Shown here piece by piece: positions 19,400 through 29,207 of a stretch of 64,000 nucleotides of DNA (position 1 is the stretch's first letter; each line of letters starts with the position of its first letter). Where the stretch lies: positions 558,001-622,000 of the forward strand of contig NZ_JAIUZO010000002.1 of assembly GCF_020171365.1 (NCBI RefSeq), read 5' to 3'. The position numbers and the translations under genes were made by a program. The notes under the pieces are model-generated. The model made no database searches and was not told where the DNA came from. It saw only the letters and a list, made by a program, of their open reading frames with translations. This stretch comes from Qipengyuania gaetbuli (GTDB taxonomy: Bacteria > Pseudomonadota > Alphaproteobacteria > Sphingomonadales > Sphingomonadaceae).

Positions 19400-20149
19400 A
19401 TGGAAAACGAACCTGCCACCGGACCTTCCCCACAGGCCGACGACCGCACCGTTATCGCGCTGGTCGACGACGACAGGAACATCCTGACCACCGTATCGAT
19501 CGCGCTGCAGGCGGAAGGATTCGCCACCCGCGTCTATTCCGACGGGGAGGCTGCATTGTCGGCCCTCCTTCACAACCCGCCGGACCTTGCGATCTTCGAC
19601 ATCAAGATGCCCAAGATGGACGGCATGGAACTGCTGCGCCGCCTGCGCGAACGCTCCTCGCTGCCGGTCATCTTCCTCACCAGCAAGGACGACGAGCAGG
19701 ACGAGGAAGCCGGCTTCCAGATGGGCGCCGACGATTACATCGCCAAGCCGTTCTCGCTCCGCCTGCTGCTGGCCCGCATTCGCGCGATCCTGCGCCGCAG
19801 CGACGCACGCCGGCCGCTGCCGCTGGAACCGGGTGAAAGCCCTGTCGAGATCATCGAGCGTGGTCGCCTGCGGATGGACCCTGCACGCCATCATGTGACT
19901 TGGGACGACAGGCCGGTTTCGCTTACCGTGACCGAGTTTCTCCTGCTCGAGGCGCTCGCGCTCCATCCCGGTGTCATCAAGAGCCGCAACCAGCTGATGG
20001 ACGCGGCCTATCCCGACGATGTCTTCGTCGATGACCGCACGGTGGACAGCCATATCAAGCGCATGCGGCGCAAGTTCCGCAGCGTCGATGGCACATTCTC
20101 CGCCATCGAGACGCTCTATGGCGCGGGCTACAGCTTCAGCGATGGCTGA
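19400..20149 (+). CDS. chvI: Two-component response regulator, ChvI type
   Basis: This 249-residue OmpR/PhoB-family regulator has a receiver domain with ALVDDDRN, the phospho-acceptor Asp in [10 protein letters not shown] (near residue 69) and the switch Lys in DYIAKPF, and then a winged-helix domain with [17 protein letters not shown] and [15 protein letters not shown]. Together with the overlapping sensor gene it forms the ChvG/ChvI envelope-stress system, which in rhizobia and Agrobacterium responds to acidity and cell-wall damage. It is divergent from pckA across 184 nt that contain no clear motif. Confidence 0.93.
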   Translation: MENEPATGPSPQADDRTVIALVDDDRNILTTVSIALQAEGFATRVYSDGEAALSALLHNPPDLAIFDIKMPKMDGMELLRRLRERSSLPVIFLTSKDDEQDEEAGFQMGADDYIAKPFSLRLLLARIRAILRRSDARRPLPLEPGESPVEIIERGRLRMDPARHHVTWDDRPVSLTVTEFLLLEALALHPGVIKSRNQLMDAAYPDDVFVDDRTVDSHIKRMRRKFRSVDGTFSAIETLYGAGYSFSDG

Positions 20150-21707
20150 ACAGGGTAGCGTCCTCAGGGGCGACCCGAGGCTCGACAAGCTGCGCTGGTC
20201 GCGCCGCCTGTCGCTCACCAGCCGCATCCTCTTCGTCAACGTCCTGCCGCTGGTGCTGCTGGGCGGCGGGGTGCTCTATCTCGACAGCTACCGCAAGCAG
20301 CTGCTCGACGAGCGGTTCAAGCTCGCGCTGGTCGAGGCGCAGATCACGGCAGAAGCGCTTGCAGGTGCAACTGTGCAGCGACAGGAAGCGCTGCTGATCC
20401 AGATCGGCAAGGAACAGCGCCTGCGCCTGAGGGTCTACGGGCCCGACGGCAACCTCGAATCCGACAGTTTCGCCCTTGCCCCGCCCAGCTTCGACCTTCC
20501 CGAACCGGCCGAGGTCGACCAGCGCGAATTCGCGCTGCGCATGGACCGCTGGTTCGACCGGATCGTCGGCGCCCCTGCCCTGCCCGACTATATCGAACCG
20601 GAAGAGGATATGGCCTCCGCCTGGCCCGAACTGGTCCGCGCGCGCGAGGAAAGCCTGACGCAGATCGTGCTGCGCGATGCGCCCGACGGGACGCACGTCA
20701 TCAATGCGGCGGCGCCCGTCGGCCTCGATGGCGACACGCTGCTGCTGACCCGCAACCCGGTGGACATCACAGAAAGCGTCCGCTCGGCGCGCACTTCGGT
20801 GGCGCTGATCGTGCTGCTGTTTCTCGCCGTGTCGACGATGCTGTCCTTCTTCCTCGCCCAGACCATCGTGCGGCCCTTGCGCGAGCTCGTGCAGGCAGCG
20901 GTCCGCGTGCGGCAGGGCCGCGACCGCGCAGTCGAGGTCCCGCGCCTGCCCGATCGCCGCGACGAGATCGGGATGCTGGCGCGCGCCATCTCCGACATGA
21001 CGGGCGCTCTGCGTCACCGCATCGACGCGGTCGAAAGCTTCGCTGCCGACGTGGCGCATGAGATCAAGAACCCGCTCGCCAGCCTGCGCAGCGCGACCGA
21101 ATCCCTCAGCAAGGTCGAAGACCCGACCCTGCGCGCCCAATTGCTCGATATCGCGGTGCATGACGTGCGCCGGATCGACAGGCTGGTGACCGAGATTTCC
21201 GACGCCAGCCGTATCGATGCCGAACTCTCCCGCGCCGAATTCGAGCGGGTAGACCTCGACAAGCTGGTCGCCAACATCGTCGCCAGCCGAGAAGAGCGCG
21301 GCGAGAACGAAGGGCGCAAGGTCACCGTCCTCAAATCCGACGGACCTTTCGCCGTGATGGGCGTAGGCATGCGGCTCGAACGCGTAATCGAGAACCTGCT
21401 CGACAATGCGATCTCCTTCTCGCCATCCGACGGCCTGATCGAGGTCTCACTGACGCGCCGCAACGGTTCGGTCGATCTTGCCGTGCTCGACTCCGGACCG
21501 GGAATCCCGGAAGAGAAGCGCGAGAAAGTGTTCCACCGTTTCCACTCCGACCGGCCGGAGGAAGAAGACTTCGGCAATCACTCGGGCCTAGGCCTGGCAA
21601 TCGGTCGCACCATAGCAGAAGCGCATGACGGCTCGCTCCATGCAGAAGCCCGCCCCGACGGTGCGCCCGGTGCCTGCATGGTGCTGACCCTTCCGGCAGC
21701 GCGATGA
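20142..21707 (+). CDS. chvG: Sensor histidine kinase, ChvG type
   Basis: From the ATG at 20142, which overlaps the chvI stop, this is a 521-residue membrane kinase. A first membrane helix ([19 protein letters not shown]) and a second around residue 220 ([19 protein letters not shown]) flank a 170-residue periplasmic domain. A HAMP region, the phospho-accepting His in [13 protein letters not shown], the N-box NLLDNAIS and the G-boxes DSGPGIP and GLGLAIG follow. Its own stop overlaps the next start, so chvI-chvG-hprK-rapZ is translationally chained. Confidence 0.93.
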   Translation: MAEQGSVLRGDPRLDKLRWSRRLSLTSRILFVNVLPLVLLGGGVLYLDSYRKQLLDERFKLALVEAQITAEALAGATVQRQEALLIQIGKEQRLRLRVYGPDGNLESDSFALAPPSFDLPEPAEVDQREFALRMDRWFDRIVGAPALPDYIEPEEDMASAWPELVRAREESLTQIVLRDAPDGTHVINAAAPVGLDGDTLLLTRNPVDITESVRSARTSVALIVLLFLAVSTMLSFFLAQTIVRPLRELVQAAVRVRQGRDRAVEVPRLPDRRDEIGMLARAISDMTGALRHRIDAVESFAADVAHEIKNPLASLRSATESLSKVEDPTLRAQLLDIAVHDVRRIDRLVTEISDASRIDAELSRAEFERVDLDKLVANIVASREERGENEGRKVTVLKSDGPFAVMGVGMRLERVIENLLDNAISFSPSDGLIEVSLTRRNGSVDLAVLDSGPGIPEEKREKVFHRFHSDRPEEEDFGNHSGLGLAIGRTIAEAHDGSLHAEARPDGAPGACMVLTLPAAR

Positions 21708-22162
21708 GCACGACGATCGCCAATGTGACCTGCGTCGCGGTACGTGGCCGCGGCATCGTCATCGAAGGGGTACCGGGAAGCGGCAAGAGCGAACTGGCCC
21801 TCGCCCTGATCGACCGCGGCGCCATACTGGTGGGCGACGATGGAATGACGGTCGAGGTCAGCGGCGGCCAGGCCATCGCTTCCCCTCCGCCAAACATCGG
21901 GGGCAAGCTGGAGGTACGCGGCGTGGGAATAATCGACCTCCCGGCCACCTCGGCTCCGATCGGCCTCGTCCTGCGCCTCGTAGAAGACGCGCCGCGCTAT
22001 CCGCTTGAAATGGACACGAGCGAGATTGCGGGTGTGGCCATTCCCTGCCTGCCCTTCGCGGCCGGGGATGCGTTGCAGGCCCTGCGCGCCGAATATGCGC
22101 TGGAAAAGCACGGCCTGCCCCTTCCGCATGAGGGCGGCAAGAATGATATGCTGGCACCATGA
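21704..22162 (+). CDS. hprK: HPr kinase/phosphorylase, short alphaproteobacterial form
   Basis: This 152-residue protein corresponds to the catalytic C-terminal domain of HprK only; the N-terminal half found in Firmicutes (about 310 residues in total) is absent, as is usual in alphaproteobacteria. The Walker A motif GVPGSGKSELALAL is at about residue 22, with ILVGDDGMTVE and the conserved KLEVRGVGIIDLP. It phosphorylates HPr at a serine. Its four-base overlaps with chvG and rapZ and the nearby HPr gene make a regulatory PTS circuit the likely context. Confidence 0.93.
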   Translation: MSTTIANVTCVAVRGRGIVIEGVPGSGKSELALALIDRGAILVGDDGMTVEVSGGQAIASPPPNIGGKLEVRGVGIIDLPATSAPIGLVLRLVEDAPRYPLEMDTSEIAGVAIPCLPFAAGDALQALRAEYALEKHGLPLPHEGGKNDMLAP

Positions 22163-23052
22163 GCGACTCGTCCCGCCAGCGTATCCTGCTCGTCACCGGC
22201 CTGTCCGGCGCAGGCAAGACTACTGCGCTCCAGGTGCTGGAGGATCTCGGCTGGGAGGCGATCGACAATTTCCCGATTCGCCTTCTCTCGGGCCTCGTCG
22301 GGACCGACACAGACCACCCCGCACCGCTGGCCATCGGGTTCGATTCCCGCACCCGCGGCTTCGTCCCGCGCGAGATTATCGACCAGTGCAAGGCGCTGTC
22401 GGAACGAGCCGACATCGAACTCGTCACCCTCTACATCGACTGTGCAACCGCCGAGATCGAGCGACGCTATAACGAGACGCGCCGCCCGCACCCGATGGCA
22501 CGCGGTCGCCCGGTTGCAGGCGGCATCGTTGCCGAGCGCGAGCTGCTCGAGCCGCTGCGGCGCTGGGCCGATATCGTCATCGACACGACCGGTTTCGCGA
22601 CCAACCAGTTGCAGCAGATCGTGCGCGAACGCTTCGCCGACAGCGAAACGCGCGACATGACCGTGACCGTCTCCAGCTTCGGGTTTGCCCGCGGCATGCC
22701 GCCACTGGCCGACCTCGTCTTCGACATGCGCTTCCTCGACAATCCGCACTGGATCGATGGCTTGCGCGAACAGACCGGGCTCGACCCCGCTGTCGGCGCC
22801 CACATCGAGAACGATCCCGCCTTCGCCCCCTCCTTCGAGCGCATCGCCGATACGCTGCGCGACCTCCTGCCGCGCTATGCCGCGCAGGGCCGCAGCTACC
22901 TGAACATCGCGTTCGGCTGTACCGGCGGGAGACACAGGTCGGTCTACAGTGCGGAACGTGCCGCTCAGGTCTTGCGCGAGGCAGGATTTTCGCCCACGGT
23001 CATACACCGAAATCTGGGAAGCCGCCCCGCCGATCCGCTCGAGCGCCGCTGA
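22159..23052 (+). CDS. rapZ: RNase adapter / nucleotide-binding protein RapZ
   Basis: This 297-residue protein has the P-loop VTGLSGAGKTTALQVLEDLG, EAIDNFP, GFDSRTRGF, RRYNETRRPHP and the C-terminal IAFGCTGGRHRSVY that define RapZ/YvcJ. In E. coli it guides GlmZ RNA to RNase E and controls amino-sugar synthesis; in alphaproteobacteria its target is not established, but placement between hprK and PTS genes is conserved. It starts at the ATG overlapping the hprK stop. Confidence 0.95.
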   Translation: MSDSSRQRILLVTGLSGAGKTTALQVLEDLGWEAIDNFPIRLLSGLVGTDTDHPAPLAIGFDSRTRGFVPREIIDQCKALSERADIELVTLYIDCATAEIERRYNETRRPHPMARGRPVAGGIVAERELLEPLRRWADIVIDTTGFATNQLQQIVRERFADSETRDMTVTVSSFGFARGMPPLADLVFDMRFLDNPHWIDGLREQTGLDPAVGAHIENDPAFAPSFERIADTLRDLLPRYAAQGRSYLNIAFGCTGGRHRSVYSAERAAQVLREAGFSPTVIHRNLGSRPADPLERR

Positions 23053-23121
23053 TTCCCTTGCCGGACAATAGTCGACAGACATACCTAAGACCTTCGGAAA
23101 GCAGCGCACGGCCAACATCGC

Positions 23122-23547
23122 ATGATCGGCATGATCCTCGTTACACACGGCAAGCTGGCCGAGCACTTCATCGACGCGATGGAACACGTTGTGGGTCGCC
23201 AGGAAGGCGTCGCCACCATTTGCATCGGCCCCAATGACGACATGGAGCAGCGGCGCAAGGATATCGCCGATGCCATCGAAACCGTTGACGACGGCGATGG
23301 CGCGATCATCCTGACCGACCTGTTCGGCGGCACGCCCTCGAACCTCGCCATCTCGCTGCTCGACACCGGCCGGATCGAGGTTATCGCGGGTATTAACCTG
23401 CCCATGCTCATCCGCCTTGCCGGCGCGCGCAAGTCGATGAACGTCGTCGATGCGGTCCACGCCGCGCAGACCGCGGGTCGCAACTACATCACCGTGGCCA
23501 GCGAATTTCTCGGCCAGGAAATCGGCAACGCGCGGAAGGCAAGTTGA
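23122..23547 (+). CDS. PTS EIIA component, mannose-type fold
   Basis: This 141-residue protein is an EIIA-Man-like domain. The phospho-accepting His is in MILVTHGKLAEHF at residue 10, and AIILTDLFGGTPSNLA is the conserved dimer segment. No EIIB, EIIC or EIID gene is nearby, so it probably serves regulation rather than sugar import. Its stop overlaps the TTG start of HPr. It begins 69 nt after rapZ. Confidence 0.94.
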   Translation: MIGMILVTHGKLAEHFIDAMEHVVGRQEGVATICIGPNDDMEQRRKDIADAIETVDDGDGAIILTDLFGGTPSNLAISLLDTGRIEVIAGINLPMLIRLAGARKSMNVVDAVHAAQTAGRNYITVASEFLGQEIGNARKAS

Positions 23548-23822
23548 GCGAGTTCCGCAAGCAGCTCACGGTCGTCAACCAGCGCGGTCTCCACGCGCGG
23601 GCGAGCGCGAAGTTCGTCGGCGCGGTTGCAGCCGCACCGGAAGGCTGTTCGGTTCGCGTGGCCAAGGGCGGCAACGAGGCTGCCGGCGGCTCCATCCTCG
23701 GGCTGATGATGCTCGGCGCGGCCAAGGGCGACACGATCGAGATCATCGTCGCGGGCGAGAATGCCGAAGGCGTGATGGCCGAACTCTCCGCCATGGTGGA
23801 GGACGGCTTCGGGGAGCCTTGA
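23544..23822 (+). CDS. ptsH: Phosphocarrier protein HPr
   Basis: This 92-residue HPr has the phospho-accepting His in NQRGLHARASAKFV (near residue 17) and the regulatory Ser region in AAGGSILGLMMLGA, the target of the HprK encoded 1.4 kb upstream. The TTG at 23544 is used, because it lies in a TTGA overlap with the EIIA stop and no ATG is available. Enzyme I is not in the window. Confidence 0.95.
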   Translation: MSEFRKQLTVVNQRGLHARASAKFVGAVAAAPEGCSVRVAKGGNEAAGGSILGLMMLGAAKGDTIEIIVAGENAEGVMAELSAMVEDGFGEP

Positions 23823-23823
23823 G

Positions 23824-24642
23824 ATGCCCGACCATCGCCGGGTGATCACCGGTTTTTCCAATCCCACTGTCAAGGCGCTGCGCGCCCTGCGCGAAAAGAA
23901 GCACCGCAAGGCGGCCGGCAAGTTCCTTGCCGAGGGCCTGCGCCTGCTGACCGATGCGCGCGAATGCGGCCATGTGCCCGAGACGCTGGTCCTTGCCAGC
24001 GCCCGCGATCCGCACCCGTTGCTCGCCGAACTGGAATTGGCGGTGGAGGCTGCGGGCGGCGAGGTGATCGAAACCTCGCCCGACATCCTCTCGAAGATTA
24101 CCGGCAAGGACAATCCGCAGGCAGTTGCCGGCGTATTCGCCGAATTCGATACCTCGCTCACGTCGCTCGACCGGACCGGCGCGCACATCTGGTTGGTGGC
24201 GCAGGCGCTGCGCGATCCGGGCAACCTCGGCACCATGCTGCGCACGGGCGATGCCATCGGCGCAGGCGGCCTCATCCTGATCGACGATTGCGCGGACCCG
24301 TTCAGCGTCGAGGCGGTGCGGGCCAGCATGGGCGCGGTGTTCACCCAGAAGATCGCCCGGGCGGAATGGGCCGAGTTCGAGGCCTGGCTTCGTACCGGTT
24401 CGGGCCAGCTGGTCGCCGCAAGCCTGCGGGACGCGCAGCCCTATCGCGGGGCACCCTATTCCGCGCCATGCTTCGTCATGGTGGGCAATGAAAGCCGCGG
24501 CCTGCCCGAGGAATACGAGATGGCCTGCGACCTGCGCGTTACCATGCCGATGAAGGGCCGCGCCGACAGCCTCAACGCGGCAGTCGCAGCCGCAGTGCTC
24601 GGCTACGAGGTGCTGGCCGCCCTCGATACCGCTTCCGCTTGA
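23824..24642 (+). CDS. TrmH/SpoU family RNA 2'-O-ribose methyltransferase
   Basis: This 272-residue protein has an N-terminal RNA-binding substrate domain (NPTVKALRALREKKHRKAAG) and a C-terminal SpoU domain with the knotted motifs ALRDPGNLGTMLRTGDA, MVGNESRGLPEEY and SLNAAVAAAVLGYE. It methylates a ribose in rRNA or tRNA; the RlmB/TsnR-like layout suggests 23S rRNA, but the site is not determinable here. It follows HPr by 1 nt and may be co-transcribed with the PTS genes. Confidence 0.9.
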   Translation: MPDHRRVITGFSNPTVKALRALREKKHRKAAGKFLAEGLRLLTDARECGHVPETLVLASARDPHPLLAELELAVEAAGGEVIETSPDILSKITGKDNPQAVAGVFAEFDTSLTSLDRTGAHIWLVAQALRDPGNLGTMLRTGDAIGAGGLILIDDCADPFSVEAVRASMGAVFTQKIARAEWAEFEAWLRTGSGQLVAASLRDAQPYRGAPYSAPCFVMVGNESRGLPEEYEMACDLRVTMPMKGRADSLNAAVAAAVLGYEVLAALDTASA

Positions 24643-24699
24643 TCTTGCGCACAAAACTTGCTGCCTAGTCGTCCGAGAGGCGTCTAGGGAGGAAGCGTG

Positions 24700-26460
24700 A
24701 TGGGCAACAGGGGACGGCAGGCCATGGGCACTGCGTTGGCGGCTATCGTGGCGAGCACTCTGCTGGCGGGTTGCGCAACCGGTCCCACTCTCAACGACCC
24801 TGCCGATCTCATCCTCGTCAATGCGCGGGTCTATACGCTTTCCTGGAGCGACCCGGACGGTAAGGGCAAACCCGCAGCCGACGCCCCCTATCGCGGCGGC
24901 GAATGGCATCCCGATGCCGAGGCCGTAGCGGTGGATGACGGGCGCATCGTCTTTGCAGGAGACGTGCGCAAGGCGCTGACGCTGCGCGGAGCCGAGACGC
25001 GCGTCGTGGACCTGGAAGGCGCGACCGTGCTGCCCGGCCTCGTCGATTCACACACTCACGTAGTGGAATTGGGGGCAAAGCTCGACGCCGTAGACCTGAC
25101 CAGCGTGGCGACCGAGGCAGAAGCGGTCGCCCTGGTTGCCGAGCGCGCCAGATCCATCCCCAAGGGCGAATGGATCTTCGGCGCAGGCTGGGACGAAGGC
25201 GCCTGGGCGAACGATTATCCCGACAAGGGCCTGCTGAGCGCGGCTGTCCCCGACCACCCGGTGGTATTGCGCAGCCTGCACGGGTTCGCCTTGTGGGCCA
25301 ACCAGGCGGCGCTCGATGCTGGCGATATCACCGCGGCCAGCCACGTGCCTGAGGGCGGTGAGATGCGGCTTGGCGCGGACGGACGGCCAAATGGCCTGTT
25401 CCTCAATCGTGCGACCACCATGCTCGATAGGGCTTTCCCGCCCACCCCGCTGGAAACCGCCAAGCGCCAGACACGCGCAGGGCTGATGCAGATGGCGCGC
25501 GACGGCTTCGTGACTGTGCACGAAGCCGGGGCAGACACGCGCTCGATGGAGACTTTCGAGGCGCTGGAAGCCGAGGGCAAGCTGCCGATCAGGGTCTATG
25601 CGATGCTCTCGCTGCGCGACGAACCATTGATGCGGCGCTGGATTGCGCGCGGGCCCGACGGCGATGCCGACAGCATGCTCGTGACGAGATCGGTGAAGGC
25701 CTATTACGATGGCGCGCTGGGATCGCGGGGCGCGCGTCTGCTGGAGGATTATTCGGACAAGCCCGGCCACCGCGGGGTGAGCGGCAGCGGCTACGGCTTC
25801 GACCGCGCGCTGAACGATGCGGCCATGCAGGCGGGCTTCCAGACCGGCATCCATGCCATCGGCGATGCGGGCAACCGCGAGGCGCTGGACATACTCGAGG
25901 CGGAATTCCGCCAGCATCCGGCAACGCAGGCCAATCGCCACCGGATCGAGCACGCGCAGGTCATTTCTCCGCAGGACATGGGGCGCTTTGCAAAGCTGGG
26001 CGTGATCGCGTCGATGGAGCCGCCGCAAGCGGTGGAAGACAAGACTTGGGCCGAAGACCGCCTCGGCCCCGAGCGTATCCTCGGCGCCTATGCCTGGCGA
26101 ACCCTGCGGCGTAGCGGCGCGATGCTGACTTTCAATGCCGACAACCCGGGATCGGATCACAGCATCTTCTACGGCCTCCACGCGGCCATCACGCGGCGCG
26201 ACAAGGACAGGCAACCCGAATCTGGCTGGTACGCGCAAGAGGCCGTGACCATCGAGGAAGCGATCCGCGCCTATACGATATGGTCCGCCTATGCCGCATT
26301 CCGCGAAAAAGAGACGGGCATCATCTCCCTTGGCCGCTGGGCCGATCTGACGGTGATGGACATCGATCCCTTCGCTCTCGCAAAGGACAGCCCGGGCGAC
26401 ATTCTGAACGGACGCATCATGATGACCGTCGTGAACGGCGAAGTGGTCTACGAGCGGTAG
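24700..26460 (+). CDS. Amidohydrolase family 3 (YtcJ-like) lipoprotein
   Basis: This 586-residue metal-dependent hydrolase begins with a lipoprotein signal ending STLLAGC. The amidohydrolase metal motifs are seen in LVDSHTHVVEL, the carbamylated or ligand region SVKAYYDGALGSRGA, GIHAIGDAGNREALDI, RHRIEHAQV and FNADNPGSDHSIFYG, then the returning beta-sandwich with GRWADLTVMDIDPF. The start is the ATG at 24700 after GGGAGGAAGCGTG; a GTG one codon earlier is also possible. Substrates of such exported members are unknown. Confidence 0.9.
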   Translation: MGNRGRQAMGTALAAIVASTLLAGCATGPTLNDPADLILVNARVYTLSWSDPDGKGKPAADAPYRGGEWHPDAEAVAVDDGRIVFAGDVRKALTLRGAETRVVDLEGATVLPGLVDSHTHVVELGAKLDAVDLTSVATEAEAVALVAERARSIPKGEWIFGAGWDEGAWANDYPDKGLLSAAVPDHPVVLRSLHGFALWANQAALDAGDITAASHVPEGGEMRLGADGRPNGLFLNRATTMLDRAFPPTPLETAKRQTRAGLMQMARDGFVTVHEAGADTRSMETFEALEAEGKLPIRVYAMLSLRDEPLMRRWIARGPDGDADSMLVTRSVKAYYDGALGSRGARLLEDYSDKPGHRGVSGSGYGFDRALNDAAMQAGFQTGIHAIGDAGNREALDILEAEFRQHPATQANRHRIEHAQVISPQDMGRFAKLGVIASMEPPQAVEDKTWAEDRLGPERILGAYAWRTLRRSGAMLTFNADNPGSDHSIFYGLHAAITRRDKDRQPESGWYAQEAVTIEEAIRAYTIWSAYAAFREKETGIISLGRWADLTVMDIDPFALAKDSPGDILNGRIMMTVVNGEVVYER

Positions 26461-26469
26461 AGCCCGCGC

Positions 26470-27858
26470 CTATTCGGCGGCTTCACCCGTCCCGTCGGTC
26501 AGCAGGTCGTCGTTATTGTAGCGCGGGGTCGCTTCGACCTTCGGCACTTCCTCGATCTCGCGCTTGCCGATTTCGATGCCCTTCTCCGCAAGACGGCGCC
26601 CCGAGGACAAGACATTGCGTTCGAAACTGCCGACGAACTTGTTGTAATTGTTGACCGCGGTTTCGAGACCGCCGCCCACACGCTTCATGTGCTCTGCCGC
26701 CACGGCGAGACGGTCGTATAGTTCTGCGCCCGCCTTGCCGATTTCCATCGCTTCATTGGCGATCGTGTCCTGGCGCCAGACCTGCGCGACCGTCCGCGCG
26801 ATGGCGACCAGGTTGGTGGGCGTCGCCAGCAGCACCTTGTTGCGGAAGGCGAAGTCCCAAAGTTCGGGATCGTGCTCGAGAGCAGCGGCGACGAAATGTT
26901 CGCCGGGCACGAACATCACCACATAGTCCGGCGCGTCGTCGAACTGGCTCTGGTAGCCCTTGGACCCGAGGGTCTGGACATGACCGCGCATCGATTTCGC
27001 ATGGAGGTCCATGTGCCTTGCGCGTTCGCTGTCGTCGTCAGCCTCGAACGCTGCCTGGTACGCATTGAGCGAGACCTTCGCATCGATCACCAGCTTCTTC
27101 TGGCCCGGCACGTTGACGATGGCATCGGGCCGCAGGCGCCCGCTTTCGGTATCGACCGACTGTTCGAGGATGAAATCGGTGTGCTCCGACAGGCCGCACT
27201 GCTCGAGCACGTTCTGCAGCGCCCTTTCCCCCCAGCGGCCACGCGCCTTGGGAGCATTGGTCAGGCTGTTGCCGAGCCGCTGTGCTTCCTTGCGCACCTC
27301 TTCTTGCGACAGGCGCATACCTTCGATTTGCTGGTGCAGCCGCGAGAAGGCATCGGCACGCTGGCGTTCAAGCGATCCGACTTGCTCTTCGTATTTCTGC
27401 AGGCGTTCGGTCACCGGTTGCAGGAGCGAGGCGACCGCTTCCTTGTGCTTGACCTCTGCCTCGCCAAGCCGGGTGGATGCCTCACTGCTGAACCGTTCCC
27501 GCGCCGCTTCGAGCACCTTGGCACCGGTATTCTCGAATTCCTTGAGCAGGTTTGCACGCGATTCTTCCAGCAGGCGCTTCTGCTCTTCGAAAGCGGCGCG
27601 TTCCGCCTTGAGCCCAGAGGCTTCCTCGCGCGCAGCATCCAGCTTCATAGCCAGATCATCTGCCCGCGCCGCCCGTTCCGACATGGTCGCCAGTTCGGGC
27701 ACCATACGCGCGAGCTTTTCTTCAGCCGCCTTGGCCTCACCCTCTGCCTCCCCATGACGTGCCTTCCAGTCGGCAACGGGGCGCGAGCCGATGAACCAGC
27801 CAAGCGCACCCCCGATGACGAGGGCAGCGAAAATCAGGATGATAGCAGTCGTGTCCAT
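26470..27858 (-). CDS. rmuC: DNA recombination protein RmuC
   Basis: This 462-residue protein has one N-terminal membrane helix (AIILIFAALVIGGALGWFIG), a long alpha-helical coiled-coil from about residue 35 to 185 rich in Glu, Ala and Lys, and a C-terminal nuclease-like RmuC domain with GRWGERALQNVLEQCGL, RPDAIVNVPGQKKLVIDAKVS and DYVVMFVPGEHFVAAAL. It limits recombination-mediated rearrangements. It ends the recR-def-rmuC minus-strand run and converges on the amidohydrolase with a 9-nt gap. Confidence 0.95.
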   Translation of the reverse strand: MDTTAIILIFAALVIGGALGWFIGSRPVADWKARHGEAEGEAKAAEEKLARMVPELATMSERAARADDLAMKLDAAREEASGLKAERAAFEEQKRLLEESRANLLKEFENTGAKVLEAARERFSSEASTRLGEAEVKHKEAVASLLQPVTERLQKYEEQVGSLERQRADAFSRLHQQIEGMRLSQEEVRKEAQRLGNSLTNAPKARGRWGERALQNVLEQCGLSEHTDFILEQSVDTESGRLRPDAIVNVPGQKKLVIDAKVSLNAYQAAFEADDDSERARHMDLHAKSMRGHVQTLGSKGYQSQFDDAPDYVVMFVPGEHFVAAALEHDPELWDFAFRNKVLLATPTNLVAIARTVAQVWRQDTIANEAMEIGKAGAELYDRLAVAAEHMKRVGGGLETAVNNYNKFVGSFERNVLSSGRRLAEKGIEIGKREIEEVPKVEATPRYNNDDLLTDGTGEAAE

Positions 27859-27927
27859 CCCGCCACCTTATGCGGAACGGAGAGGGAACGCCAGAGGCGT
27901 TCGCGCAATTTCAACCGAATTGGAAGC

Positions 27928-28494
27928 TTACGCCGCTTCGCGCAGTTTCTTCAACTTCTTCAGCGCCATGTTGCGCTTGAGGCGCGAGAGGTGGTCGATG
28001 AAGAGGATGCCTTCGAGGTGGTCCATCTCGTGCTGGATGCAGGTGGCCATGAGGCCCTCCATCTCTTCCTCGTGCACGTTTCCTTCGAGGTCCTGGTAGC
28101 GCACGCGGCAGGTCGCCGGGCGATCGACATCGGCGAAGATGTCGGGGACCGAGAGGCAGCCTTCCTGGTAGGTCGCCAGCTCGTCCGCCGGATCGAGGAT
28201 TTCGGGGTTCACGAAGACCCGCGGTTCCTTCTTCGTCGGATAATGGTGGTGATGGTGGCCGCCGTGATTGCACTCTTCCGGCTCCGCATCGGTATCTTCC
28301 GGCTGGAGATCGATGACGAGCAAACGCTTGGGCACGCCGACCTGGATCGCGGCGAGGCCAATGCCGGGTGCGGCATACATGGTTTCGAACATGTCTTCGA
28401 CAAGCGTCTTCAACTCTTCGTCGAACTCGGTGACGGGTTCGGACACGACCTTGAGCCGGGGATCCGGCACTTCGAGGATTTCACGGATAGCCAT
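27928..28494 (-). CDS. def: Peptide deformylase with a His-rich insertion
   Basis: This enzyme removes the formyl group from new polypeptides. The three catalytic motifs are intact: GIGLAAIQ (residues 44-51), EGCLSVP with the metal ligand Cys113, and QHEMDHLEG with His155 and His159. Between the second and third strands there is an extra segment, about residues 67-88, containing CNHGGHHHHHY, which is absent from typical family members and brings the length to 188. A metal-binding or metal-storage role of this loop is only a guess. fmt, its functional partner, is nearby on the other strand. Confidence 0.96.
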   Translation of the reverse strand: MAIREILEVPDPRLKVVSEPVTEFDEELKTLVEDMFETMYAAPGIGLAAIQVGVPKRLLVIDLQPEDTDAEPEECNHGGHHHHHYPTKKEPRVFVNPEILDPADELATYQEGCLSVPDIFADVDRPATCRVRYQDLEGNVHEEEMEGLMATCIQHEMDHLEGILFIDHLSRLKRNMALKKLKKLREAA

Positions 28495-28558
28495 GCGGGG
28501 TCAGATAGGCGCTGAATGCAACCAATTCAATTAAATTGGATCGGTCAGACTGATCGCC

Positions 28559-29155
28559 TCACCCCAGCGGCCTGCGTGCGCGGAGCGCCTGTGCGAGCGT
28601 GCCTTCATCGAGGTAGTCTAGTTCCCCGCCGACCGGCAGGCCGTGGGCCAGCTGTGTGATGCGGACGGGGAAGTCTTCCAGCCGCTCGGCAAGGTAGTGT
28701 GCGGTGGTCTGGCCTTCGAGCGTGGCGTTCATCGCGAGCACGACCTCGTCCACCCCGCCAGCCTCCACGCGGGCGAGCAGGCTCGCGATGTTGAGGTCTT
28801 CTGGCCGGATGCCGTCCAAGGCCGACAGTTTGCCGCCAAGCACGTGGTACTTGCCGGTGAAGAGTTTCGCACGGTCGAGCGCCCAGAGGTCCGCCACGTC
28901 CTCCACCACGCAGAGCGATTTCGTGTCGCGGCGCGGATCGGCGCAGATGCCACAGGGGTTGCGGGTGTCGACGTTGCCGCAGGTCTCGCACTCGACCAGC
29001 GCCTCGCCCACCGTCGCCAGCGCCTCCAGCAGGGCAGGGAGCGCGCTTTCGCGGCGCTTGACGAGCCAGAGCACGGCACGCCGCGCGCTGCGCGGGCCGA
29101 GGCCCGGCAGCCGGGCCAGCGCGGAGGCCAGCGTCTCGATCTCTTGCGATGCCAT
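28559..29155 (-). CDS. recR: Recombination mediator RecR
   Basis: From the ATG at 29155 this is a 198-residue RecR. It shows the helix-hairpin-helix [18 protein letters not shown], the zinc finger [16 protein letters not shown], the Toprim part [13 protein letters not shown] and [13 protein letters not shown], and the C-terminal [18 protein letters not shown]. It loads RecA with RecF and RecO at gaps. A longer frame to 29224 has no family support. Its start is 52 nt from the divergent fmt start. Confidence 0.96.
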   Translation of the reverse strand: MASQEIETLASALARLPGLGPRSARRAVLWLVKRRESALPALLEALATVGEALVECETCGNVDTRNPCGICADPRRDTKSLCVVEDVADLWALDRAKLFTGKYHVLGGKLSALDGIRPEDLNIASLLARVEAGGVDEVVLAMNATLEGQTTAHYLAERLEDFPVRITQLAHGLPVGGELDYLDEGTLAQALRARRPLG

Positions 29156-29207
29156 GGAGTGACAGATAGGGGCGCGGGCACAGCAGAGAAAGACCACAAG
29201 GCCCGTC

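Noticed and set aside
26872..28515. 547-residue plus-strand frame opposite rmuC and def
   Set aside because: Antisense shadow; both minus-strand genes are well supported.
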